DNA of 7,449 nt, from the NCBI GenBank assembly GCA_035478715.1, contig DATIJK010000009.1, positions 1 through 7,449 on the forward strand. Reading direction: 5' to 3'. The DNA is from JAICLK01 sp035478715. Lineage in GTDB: Bacteria > Patescibacteriota > Saccharimonadia > Saccharimonadales > UBA4665. This document shows positions 1-5,470 of the stretch, in pieces (the first letter of the stretch is position 1; the number at the start of each line of letters is the position of its first letter). The notes beneath the pieces were generated by a model. That model did no database searches and had not been told where the DNA came from. It worked only from the letters and a program-made list of their open reading frames with translations. Position numbers and translations under genes: made by a program.

Positions 1-34
1 CACATTAGATTGCGGCGAGAGACGCTTTAAATAT

Positions 35-63
35 TTGACATATATTGAAATATATTATATTTT
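35..63 (+). promoter_or_regulatory. Sigma70-type promoter of the first gene
   Basis: A perfect -35 box TTGACA lies at 35-40. It is followed after 17 bp by TATTTT (58-63), a 4/6 match to the -10 consensus; TATATT at 56-61 (15 bp spacer) is an alternative. Transcription would begin near 70, giving a leader of about 16 nt with a weak GGAA (77-80) five bases before the ATG at 86. Because the -35 box coincides with the in-frame TTG at 35, translation cannot plausibly begin there. Confidence 0.6.
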
Positions 64-85
64 AGTAATCAAATATGGAACTGGT

Positions 86-535
86 ATGCCTGAGATTGTT
101 AATGTTGCTTTAGTTTGCCCGCCAGAGTTCGATAATGGCTTCCACGGGTTTACGGAATGCGGCTATGCGCAAGTAACTGCCGCATCAATAAAGCTGCGCA
201 TTGCCGGCCGCTTCGTCGACCCCGTCGTACTGCATGCTGACGGTCTGGAATCGGACGCCGCGACAGCAGATTTCTTAGGTAGAAAGTTAGCAATTGATGA
301 GTATTACACACCGTATTCCCGGTTGATAAATCAGCTGAATGAAAACCCGGCGTTGTGGCTGACGGGCGGTATACGAAGCAGTCTTGAAGATACTATCGCA
401 CGGATCAATCCGCCAATTGAACATAGGGGGAATGTTGTGGCAGTTGTATCACCGAGGGCGATTGCCGCGATCATGGAACTTGCCCAAGTTTCAAAAATTA
501 CACCGGACAAAGTATATTTCCCCGTTTTGAAATAA
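86..535 (+). CDS. Histidine-phosphatase-like protein lacking catalytic residues
   Basis: A 149-aa soluble protein with no signal peptide or membrane segment. I place the start at ATG 86 rather than the in-frame TTG at 35, because the -35 box occupies the latter. The order of elements resembles small histidine phosphatases (SixA/phosphoglycerate-mutase type): a first strand VNVALVCPPE (residues 6-14) where the family has LVRHGE; FTECGYAQVTAA (22-33) matching LTExGxxQA; VVLHADGLESDAATA (47-61) matching the SxxxRAxQTA segment; and NVVAVVSPRAIAAIM (116-130) matching the last strand with its catalytic His. The catalytic Arg-His pair is Cys11-Pro12, and the late His is Ser122/Pro123. If the fold is right, the protein cannot use the usual phospho-histidine chemistry and may be a binding or regulatory relative. 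It is monocistronic and convergent with the next gene. The fold assignment is by eye and moderate at best; a plain hypothetical protein is the alternative. Confidence 0.5.
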   Translation: MPEIVNVALVCPPEFDNGFHGFTECGYAQVTAASIKLRIAGRFVDPVVLHADGLESDAATADFLGRKLAIDEYYTPYSRLINQLNENPALWLTGGIRSSLEDTIARINPPIEHRGNVVAVVSPRAIAAIMELAQVSKITPDKVYFPVLK

Positions 536-578
536 GCGCTTTCTTGCGCAAATATCGAGCAGATTCACGAAGTCTATA

Positions 579-593
579 TCTGAGCGCCTCAGA
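579..593. terminator. Possible hairpin between convergent genes
   Basis: TCTGAG-CGC-CTCAGA is a perfect 6-bp stem with a 3-nt loop in the 70-bp gap between two convergent genes, where a terminator is expected. No U-tract follows on either strand, so intrinsic termination is doubtful. Two adjacent 8-bp palindromes, AAGCGCTT (534-541) and TTGCGCAA (544-551), lie just to the left and overlap the stop codon of the first gene. Confidence 0.3.
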
Positions 594-605
594 ATCAATA
601 CCAAT

Positions 606-1334
606 TTAACACGCTGGACACGAATGTGGTGCACTCCAGTATAGGGGGCTTCCGCTCTGTTCTAAGATGGCTAGCCGCCCTAGGGCTATGTTCACGCGTT
701 CGGGCAACCTGGTTGATTCGCCGGCTGCCAGCCAATCGTCGAGGCTATTTTCAATATTTGTCTCGTAAATTATACCGGCGGCGCGCAGCTCTGCCCGTGT
801 TGCAACGACCGTATGTGGCAGAAGTGATGGCAGTACGATTGGCGGTAGATATGGCTTGTCAGGCTTGATTTCAATGTGCGCAACATTTGAGGTCTGGCTT
901 TCGGCTATACCGATTACTGCCATATCTTTCAAATTTTTTGCGTGGCGGCTAACATACACATGGTCATCAATGATTATTTTGAATGGCTCGTCATGTATTT
1001 GTGTAGCTTGATGGTACGCATCGGTATATTCCTTATCCATTGCTTCGGTATCGAGACCGTAAATGCGTCTGCTCATCAGCGTATTCACCCCGTAAGTAGC
1101 GAATGGCGATGCCACGACTTGGCCGGCTGCGACCACTAATCTTTCATCTGGAAAATCTATCTGAAGCCGGCTAAGCAAAGCACATGCGGATACCGCGCAA
1201 AAACCGCGCATCGATTGCCAGCTCACGGACGCTGCAAACCTGGGGTCAATCGTCTCGGCATTCCACGCTCCAGCCCAGTTGAACGCGTCGTGGTAATAGT
1301 TGACTCTTTTAGTAAGTTCGCTTAGGTTTGGCAC
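606..1334 (-). CDS. Unassigned protein, possibly transglutaminase-like (YunG-type)
   Basis: A 242-aa protein starting at GTG 1334, with no signal peptide or membrane helix. I do not recognise it firmly. A segment with Cys at a helix start, GFCAVSACALLSRL (44-57), followed by a strand RLVVAAG (65-71), then HVYVSR (125-130) and VIGIAESQ (140-147), has the order seen in small transglutaminase-like/YunG-type proteins (GQCAVTA...HxWN...DLTxxQF). Cys46 and His125 would be the first two triad members. The expected Asp position aligns with Gly142, so the triad may be incomplete; Asp137 is nearby. The last four residues are CPAC, a terminal CxxC of unknown meaning. The GTG has no Shine-Dalgarno sequence and lies six bases after an extended -10 box, so the mRNA is probably leaderless. 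It is monocistronic, convergent with the phosphatase-like gene and downstream of the exporter's terminator. Confidence 0.6.
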   Translation of the reverse strand: MPNLSELTKRVNYYHDAFNWAGAWNAETIDPRFAASVSWQSMRGFCAVSACALLSRLQIDFPDERLVVAAGQVVASPFATYGVNTLMSRRIYGLDTEAMDKEYTDAYHQATQIHDEPFKIIIDDHVYVSRHAKNLKDMAVIGIAESQTSNVAHIEIKPDKPYLPPIVLPSLLPHTVVATRAELRAAGIIYETNIENSLDDWLAAGESTRLPERVNIALGRLAILEQSGSPLYWSAPHSCPAC

Positions 1335-1340
1335 AATACA

Positions 1341-1349
1341 CTTATACCA
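1341..1349 (-). promoter_or_regulatory. Extended -10 promoter, leaderless start of the 606-1334 gene
   Basis: Read on the minus strand this is TGGTATAAG, an extended -10 box (TGnTATAAT type). Only six bases separate it from the GTG at 1334, placing the expected transcription start on or beside the start codon. No convincing -35 box is seen 16-18 bp upstream, which fits use of the extended element. Confidence 0.5.
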
Positions 1350-1397
1350 TCAAAATATTGAATTTGTTGGTGCAAATTTGAATTGTGCTCGATATCA

Positions 1398-1432
1398 AAA
1401 ATCCCATCCTATTTATTTAAAGATGGGATTTT
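1398..1432 (-). terminator. Rho-independent terminator of the MFS exporter gene
   Basis: AAAATCCCATC (1398-1408) and GATGGGATTTT (1422-1432) form a perfect 11-bp stem with a 13-nt loop. On the minus strand the stem's distal arm runs into five T residues, as expected for intrinsic termination just downstream of the exporter stop at 1453. It would also separate exporter transcription from the minus-strand gene at 606-1334. The plus strand also ends in four T residues, so the hairpin could work both ways. Confidence 0.8.
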
Positions 1433-1452
1433 CTGTTCGCGACGGTATTGCT

Positions 1453-2937
1453 TTAAGAAAGCGGTTCGTTAACTTGCTTTAGCTGATGCGGCCTGGTGTG
1501 GGCAGGACGGAACTGTGCTGGTTGGTCATCTTGATGTTCAGGTTCGGCTGGGCTCGGTTTTGGTTGGCGGATCACGAAAATCGCCAGTATCGCGGCAAAA
1601 ACCATGAAGCCTGCAGCCACCCAGATGGCTTGGCTGAATCCGTGGACTAACGCTGCCGACTGGCCAAGTTGCAACGATGATGCCGTAACCGATGCTGCAA
1701 CACCAGATAGGATTGCCAGCCCAAGCGCGCCTCCCATTTGCTGAGCCGTCGTAATCAAACCGGAAGCTAGCCCAGCCAGATGGCCAGGTACACCGGAAGT
1801 AGCGGCCGCGATAATCGGCATAAAGGTCAAACCGATACCGATCGGCATGATGATGAATGTTGGCAGTAAATCAGTCCAATAGTTACCATGTACCGGTACG
1901 CGGGCCAGCAGTGCAAGCCCAATTGCTACAAGGATTGGTCCAGCCACCAAAAATCGTTTAAAGCCGTATTTGCCAACTAGCTTAGGGACTTGCGTCGACA
2001 TCAAGCCAAGGATTATTGGGAAAGGCAGGAAACTCAAACCGGTTAACACAGGCGAATAATGCAAGATTGTCTGTGCGTACAAAGTGATGATGAAAAATAA
2101 GCCAAGCATTCCGGCGTAAATCGGGGCCATCATCAGGTTAGCACCGGTCACATTGCGGATTTTGAAGATCGAGAGCGGTACCAGCGGATGTTTGGCCCGG
2201 CTTTCGTTCAGGACGAATAACGCTAACAGCACTAACGCCGAGCCAATTGTTCCAAGCGTGGAAGCAGTGAGCCAGCCCCATGACGGCGCTTGGCTGAACG
2301 CGAACACGAGTAACATCAGACTACTGGTGATTAGCAAGGCGCCTGGCAAATCCAGGTTCTGGCTATTTTCTGCACGCGCATGTGCCGGCACGAACCGTAA
2401 GATTGCGGCCACGATGGCGATGCCGACCGGCACGTTGACAAAGAAGTTCCAGCGCCAGCCGAAGTATTCGGTCAATACTCCGCCCAAAAGTAACCCGACT
2501 GCAGCGCCGCCAGTTGCGACAAGCGTCCAATAACCCAGGGCTTTGTTACGCTCCGACCCCTCGCGAAATGTCGTCAATACTATAGACAGTGCCGCGGGCG
2601 ACATGAACGCCGCTGCCATGCCTTGCAGCGCTCGCAAAGCAATTAGCAGTGTTTCCGAATTCGAAATGCCTATTAGAAATGATATAGCGGTGAACGCTGC
2701 CATGCCGCCAACAAGTGTGCGCCGGCGCCCGAACAGATCAGCCGCCCGGCCGCCCAATAATAGGAACCCGCCAAAGGTCAGCGCGTATGCGGTGATGACC
2801 CATTGCAAAGAACTGTTAGTAAAATGCAGCTGCTGTTTGATAGTTGGCAGTGCGACATTTGTGATGGACGTATCCAGAACAACCATGAACTGGGCGATGG
2901 CTACTAGCGTAAAAGTCAACCAATTTGATCGCTTCAT
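1453..2937 (-). CDS. DHA2-family MFS multidrug exporter (EmrB/QacA type)
   Basis: A 494-aa integral membrane protein expected to expel hydrophobic drugs or toxic metabolites in exchange for protons. The length and spread of hydrophobic helices fit the 14-TM DHA2 class. Visible family motifs are LDTSITNVALP in TM1 (21-31, motif D1), GGRAADLFGRRR in the TM2-TM3 loop (62-73, motif A), LRALQGMAAAF in TM4 (101-111, motif B) and the antiporter motif region from GGAAVGLLLGG through WRWNFFVNVPVG (143-172, motif C). The last 30 or so residues are a hydrophilic tail rich in Pro, Gln and His. The start ATG 2937 is supported by a good AAGGA ribosome site (2945-2949) seven bases upstream. The gene is divergent from a marR gene, shares an operator-rich promoter region with it, and ends before a strong terminator. 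The transported substrate cannot be told from sequence. Confidence 0.93.
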   Translation of the reverse strand: MKRSNWLTFTLVAIAQFMVVLDTSITNVALPTIKQQLHFTNSSLQWVITAYALTFGGFLLLGGRAADLFGRRRTLVGGMAAFTAISFLIGISNSETLLIALRALQGMAAAFMSPAALSIVLTTFREGSERNKALGYWTLVATGGAAVGLLLGGVLTEYFGWRWNFFVNVPVGIAIVAAILRFVPAHARAENSQNLDLPGALLITSSLMLLVFAFSQAPSWGWLTASTLGTIGSALVLLALFVLNESRAKHPLVPLSIFKIRNVTGANLMMAPIYAGMLGLFFIITLYAQTILHYSPVLTGLSFLPFPIILGLMSTQVPKLVGKYGFKRFLVAGPILVAIGLALLARVPVHGNYWTDLLPTFIIMPIGIGLTFMPIIAAATSGVPGHLAGLASGLITTAQQMGGALGLAILSGVAASVTASSLQLGQSAALVHGFSQAIWVAAGFMVFAAILAIFVIRQPKPSPAEPEHQDDQPAQFRPAHTRPHQLKQVNEPLS

Positions 2938-2944
2938 AAGTTCA

Positions 2945-2949
2945 TCCTT
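2945..2949 (-). promoter_or_regulatory. Shine-Dalgarno of the exporter gene
   Basis: AAGGA on the minus strand, seven bases from the ATG at 2937. It is the only strong ribosome binding site in the window. It is framed by a degenerate copy of the operator-like element (TTCA 2941-2944, TCAA 2950-2953). Confidence 0.75.
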
Positions 2950-2964
2950 TCAAGTATTAAATAT

Positions 2965-2977
2965 TTGATGATATCAA
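2965..2977. promoter_or_regulatory. Candidate MarR operator, site 1
   Basis: TTGAT-GAT-ATCAA is a perfect inverted repeat (TTGA-N5-TCAA), extended to the right as TCAAGTAT. It lies just downstream of the exporter's predicted -10 box (2980-2985) and overlaps the likely transcription start, so occupancy would block the exporter promoter. Assignment to the adjacent MarR protein is inferred from position and symmetry. Confidence 0.55.
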
Positions 2978-2979
2978 GT

Positions 2980-3009
2980 ATCTTACTTCCAAATGGTTGA
3001 ACTAGTCAA
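2980..3009 (-). promoter_or_regulatory. Predicted promoter of the exporter gene
   Basis: On the minus strand TTGACT (3004-3009) is a 5/6 match to the -35 box, followed after 18 bp by TAAGAT (2980-2985), a 4/6 match to the -10 box. The start would be near 2973, leaving a leader of about 36 nt that contains the AAGGA site. The -35 box lies wholly inside operator site 2. Confidence 0.5.
2997..3009. promoter_or_regulatory. Candidate MarR operator, site 2, shared by divergent promoters
   Basis: TTGA-ACTAG-TCAA repeats the TTGA-N5-TCAA pattern of site 1, again continuing as TCAAGTAT to 3013. The two site centres (2971 and 3003) are 32 bp apart, about three helical turns, so bound dimers would face the same side of the DNA. 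The site contains the exporter's -35 box (3004-3009) and a potential marR -35 box, TTGAAC (2997-3002). One bound repressor could therefore silence both genes. Confidence 0.55.
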
Positions 3010-3019
3010 GTATTGACAT

Positions 3020-3032
3020 TATAAAGTATAAT
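3020..3032 (+). promoter_or_regulatory. Predicted -10 region of the marR gene
   Basis: Two overlapping choices exist. TATAAT (3027-3032) is a perfect -10 box six bases before the GTG at 3039, giving a leaderless mRNA, but has no good -35 box. TATAAA (3020-3025) has TTGAAC (2997-3002) exactly 17 bp upstream and would give a leader of about 7 nt. Both predict a very short or absent leader, matching the lack of a Shine-Dalgarno sequence. Confidence 0.5.
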
Positions 3033-3038
3033 ATAAGT

Positions 3039-3458
3039 GTGGATAAGTCAGGTTTACAAGATAATTTACTGTGGCAGCTTTTACTGGTCTCTTTTAGGGG
3101 CAAAAAAGGCCTAATTCAGATCGCCGATGAATATGGGCTGACGTTCGTGCAGGTTTACACGCTCTGTTCGATATTGCCGGACAAACCGTTATCGATGAAT
3201 GAAATAGCTAACATGCTCAACTGCGACGCATCCAATGTTACGGGCATCATCGACCGGCTATTCGCCCAGGAATACATAGTCCGCCAGGAAAAACCAGGCG
3301 ACCGCCGCGTCAAAATCATCTCGCTTACGCCAAAAGGCGAAAAGCTGCGCCAAGAAATCGTCGCCAAAATCATTGCGTACCGTTCCGAAAGCCTGGATAA
3401 ACTAAACGATTCAGAAAAAGACAAGCTTAGCACACTTTTACGCAAGATTCTGGCGTAG
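3039..3458 (+). CDS. MarR-family transcriptional repressor
   Basis: A 139-aa winged helix-turn-helix regulator, the usual length for the MarR family, expected to bind DNA as a dimer and release it on binding a small ligand. The central part has the MarR pattern: helix LSMNEIANML (51-60), recognition helix around DASNVTGIIDRLFAQ (63-77), then the wing with GDRRVKIISLTPKG (87-100), which carries the family's conserved DRR. Helices at the ends (about 8-35 and 100-139) would form the dimer interface. The start is GTG 3039; no ribosome site is present and the -10 box is close, so translation is probably leaderless. It is divergent from the DHA2 exporter with operator-like repeats between, so it most likely represses both the exporter and itself. 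Cys43, Cys62 and the rest of the sequence do not settle whether the inducer is a drug, a phenolic compound or an oxidant. Confidence 0.92.
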   Translation: MDKSGLQDNLLWQLLLVSFRGKKGLIQIADEYGLTFVQVYTLCSILPDKPLSMNEIANMLNCDASNVTGIIDRLFAQEYIVRQEKPGDRRVKIISLTPKGEKLRQEIVAKIIAYRSESLDKLNDSEKDKLSTLLRKILA

Positions 3459-3484
3459 AATTCTAATAAAGAATTTATAACTGC

Positions 3485-3493
3485 TGTTACAAT
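3485..3493 (+). promoter_or_regulatory. Extended -10 promoter of the VOC gene
   Basis: TGTTACAAT is an extended -10 box (TG, one base, TACAAT). Six bases separate it from the ATG at 3500, placing transcription start at or next to the start codon. No Shine-Dalgarno sequence precedes the ATG. The VOC gene therefore probably has its own promoter despite being only 41 bp from marR. Confidence 0.5.
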
Positions 3494-3499
3494 AGTGTC

Positions 3500-3919
3500 A
3501 TGTTACGATGTACTCCATTTTTATTGTTCGATGGCAACTGTGCCGAGGCCATGACGTTTTATCACGAATGCTTGGGTGGCGAGCTGGCGCTTTCAAAAGT
3601 TGGTGACACCCCAATGAAGGCTATGTTCCCACCGGAAAAACACGACCGGATAATCAACGCGCAACTGAAAAGCGGTGCGTTTGAAATATCTGCCACTGAT
3701 TGGATGGCTTCACCTGAGTTTGATGCAGTCCAGGGCAACACGTACGCGATTTTTGTAATCGGCAGCAATCTCGATGAACTAAAACCGGTTTTCGACAAAC
3801 TGAAAGACGGCAAAAATAATTCCCGCCTGCAGGAACTGCACGAAATGCCGTTCGGACTATACGGCCAATTCTACGACAAATTCGGCGTCCAATGGATATT
3901 CATGGGTAATAAAACGTAA
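3500..3919 (+). CDS. VOC-superfamily protein, PhnB-like
   Basis: A 139-aa soluble protein of the vicinal oxygen chelate (glyoxalase/dihydroxybiphenyl dioxygenase) superfamily, PhnB-like branch (COG2764). Typical features are the first strand and helix TPFLLFDGNCAEAMTFYHECLGGE (5-28 in outline: FDGNC, then AMTFYHECLGG), the central FEISATDW (61-68), a second module starting near 80, and the family's closing signature YGQFYDKFGVQWIF (121-134). Members are often annotated as 3-demethylubiquinone methyltransferase-like, but that name is misleading; ubiquinone synthesis is not expected here, and many members have no known substrate. Some VOC proteins give resistance by binding or modifying drugs, which would suit the neighbouring MarR/exporter pair, but that is only an inference from position. 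A separate promoter is predicted. No clear terminator follows in the next 120 bp. Confidence 0.88.
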   Translation: MLRCTPFLLFDGNCAEAMTFYHECLGGELALSKVGDTPMKAMFPPEKHDRIINAQLKSGAFEISATDWMASPEFDAVQGNTYAIFVIGSNLDELKPVFDKLKDGKNNSRLQELHEMPFGLYGQFYDKFGVQWIFMGNKT

Positions 3920-4023
3920 CTCTTGACCTTATAAATCAGATTCTCAAAGAAGTCTTCAGCAGTAACGCCGCGTAATTTATAGATACCTCTGTGTATATGC
4001 TGTTATCGGTGTTTGTTTAGGTG

Positions 4024-4029
4024 TACAAT
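4024..4029 (+). promoter_or_regulatory. Predicted -10 box of the binding protein/kinase operon
   Basis: TACAAT lies ten bases before the ATG at 4040, so the leader would be about four nucleotides. It sits between the in-frame TTG at 4013 and the ATG, which argues against the TTG start. No strong -35 box is found; TGTTAT (4001-4006) is at the correct 17-bp distance but is a poor match. Otherwise the 120-bp gap 3920-4039 shows no gene, terminator or clear repeat. Confidence 0.4.
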
Positions 4030-4039
4030 CATTAGCATT

Positions 4040-5437
4040 ATGGATACACAAAACGAACCGCAACCAAGTTCTCAAGTTCCAGAAGTAAATAACAATACAA
4101 ACGCCGCGCCGGTACCGAATGGAGGGCTGCCCGGCGCTAACCAGCCGCCGGCTACGGCAACTGCTCCGCCTGCCCCCGTTGAACAGGCGCCGACGCCGCC
4201 CGCAGGGTCTGGTCCCGCTTCCGGCGGCCTACCGCCCGATTCGACGCCGCCCGGTCAGCCTCCGACGTCGCCAACTCCTCCGCCATCCGGTGCAAGCGGC
4301 GAAGCGCCCAAAAAATCAAAGAAACTGCCTATGCTGATTCTGATAGTAATTATTATTTTGGTCGTGCTTGGCGGCGGATTCTACTTTATGAAGCACCAGC
4401 AGAAAAAACCGAAACCAGCCGCGAACATCAAAGTTGGATTGATGATGGCTTTTAGCGGCGGGTCAAGTGCGATGGGTTTTGGTACTAGCAAAGGTGTCGC
4501 GCTCGCCAAGAAAGCGCTAAATGCGAATAATATTACCGTTGTCCAGGCGGATTCGAAATGCGACCCGCAGGCAGCACTCAAAGCAGTGAATCAACTCGTG
4601 CAACAGCACGTTGCAGCTATTATAGGCGATGGCTGTTCAAGCGCGTCGCTCGCTGCATTACCGATTGCCAACAATAACCAGATACCGATGATAAGTCCGT
4701 CTGCATCAAGTACAAAACTGAGTATTCCGAACGATTACTTCTTCCGTGTCATACCGAACGACAACCAGCAAGGTGCGTTCATGGCCGAAACCGTCTACAA
4801 CAAGGGCATCAAGAAAACAGCGATTTTCTACACGAATGAACCGTATGGCGCCAGCATCCAACAGGCTTTCCAGGACAAATACGAATCGCTTGGCGGCAAA
4901 GTTGTCGCTACCGCTATCGCACAGCCGAACGTCATCAACATTAGTACGCAGATCGCTTCGCTTAAAGCGGCGCATCCGGATGCCATATTCTTCGCGCCGA
5001 ATTCGGTCACAAGCGGTATCGCGGCGGTTAAATTGGCTCATCAGGATGGGATAAAAGTTCCGTACTTTGGTGCTGACGTGTTTTACGACCAGTCAATCAT
5101 CACTAACGCAGCTGATGCCGTAGAAGGCATGACGTTCACGACATTCCCGACTGGGACGGCAGCTTTCAAGCAATCGGTAGCAACTGCCTATCCGAATGAC
5201 GGCCAGCTGTACGCGGCCCCTGAATCATACGATGCCTTCAAAGCCATTTATCTGGCAACGCAAAAGGGTGCGTCAACAGGCCAGCAGATTAAAAATATGC
5301 TGCCATCGATAAAGTTCACTGGTGTTTCGGCCGATAATGTATCGTTCAATCAATTTGGAGATTTGTCTACATCGGGAACAAATTACAAGTATGCCTTATT
5401 CAACGTTAAGGGCGGGAAATTCGAACAACTCAACTAA
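4040..5437 (+). CDS. Membrane-anchored LivJ-like amino-acid-binding protein
   Basis: A 465-aa protein from ATG 4040. Residues 1-90 are a low-complexity tail with 26 prolines; KKSKK (91-95) precedes one hydrophobic segment (about 97-115), and residues 129-465 form a periplasmic-binding-protein type I domain (Peripla_BP_6). Its about 337 residues match mature LivJ. Shared landmarks with LivJ are IKVGLMMAFSG (130-140), SKCDPQAAL (172-180), IIGDGCSSAS (194-203), IPMISPSAS (215-223), TNEPYGASI (265-273), AVEGM (360-364) and GDLSTSG (440-446). Cys174 and Cys199 are its only cysteines and align with the LivJ disulfide pair. The expected ligand is a branched-chain or similar amino acid, bound outside the cell with the Pro-rich tail inside. 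No transporter permease or ATPase is encoded nearby; instead a sensor kinase follows after 33 bp with no terminator. That suggests a role in sensing as well as, or instead of, uptake. Confidence 0.9.
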   Translation: MDTQNEPQPSSQVPEVNNNTNAAPVPNGGLPGANQPPATATAPPAPVEQAPTPPAGSGPASGGLPPDSTPPGQPPTSPTPPPSGASGEAPKKSKKLPMLILIVIIILVVLGGGFYFMKHQQKKPKPAANIKVGLMMAFSGGSSAMGFGTSKGVALAKKALNANNITVVQADSKCDPQAALKAVNQLVQQHVAAIIGDGCSSASLAALPIANNNQIPMISPSASSTKLSIPNDYFFRVIPNDNQQGAFMAETVYNKGIKKTAIFYTNEPYGASIQQAFQDKYESLGGKVVATAIAQPNVINISTQIASLKAAHPDAIFFAPNSVTSGIAAVKLAHQDGIKVPYFGADVFYDQSIITNAADAVEGMTFTTFPTGTAAFKQSVATAYPNDGQLYAAPESYDAFKAIYLATQKGASTGQQIKNMLPSIKFTGVSADNVSFNQFGDLSTSGTNYKYALFNVKGGKFEQLN

Positions 5438-5454
5438 AAACACACACGATGATC

Positions 5455-5460
5455 GGGGTG
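5455..5460 (+). promoter_or_regulatory. Weak ribosome site of the kinase gene
   Basis: GGGGTG lies ten bases before the GTG at 5471. It is a weak, slightly distant Shine-Dalgarno match in the 33-bp gap after the binding protein's stop codon. It helps choose GTG 5471 over the out-of-frame ATG at 5450, whose frame closes after ten codons. Confidence 0.35.
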
Positions 5461-5470
5461 CGGACGCGAC

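Noticed and set aside
1..34. Possible end of an upstream gene at the left edge
   Set aside because: Too short to judge; no recognisable protein end or RNA structure is visible.
35..85. TTG start extending the first gene by 17 residues
   Set aside because: The TTG is part of a perfect TTGACA -35 box, and the extra residues come from AT-rich promoter DNA. ATG 86 is the first start after the predicted transcription start.
534..551. Adjacent palindromes AAGCGCTT and TTGCGCAA as a terminator or protein site
   Set aside because: Only a 4-bp GC stem can form, no U-tract follows, and there is no second copy elsewhere in the window that I could see.
2153..2968. Two plus-strand open frames opposite the exporter gene (2153-2533 and 2543-2968)
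   Set aside because: They are antisense to a clear MFS coding sequence, have no domain-like composition, and one runs through the marR/exporter operator region.
3013..3032. TTGACA (3013-3018) and TATAAT (3027-3032) as one promoter
   Set aside because: The spacer is only 8 bp, far too short for sigma70 recognition. The TTGA here is better explained as part of the repeated operator-like motif.
4013..4039. TTG start extending the binding protein by nine residues
   Set aside because: The predicted -10 box TACAAT (4024-4029) lies inside this extension, and the Pro-rich tail begins naturally at ATG 4040.
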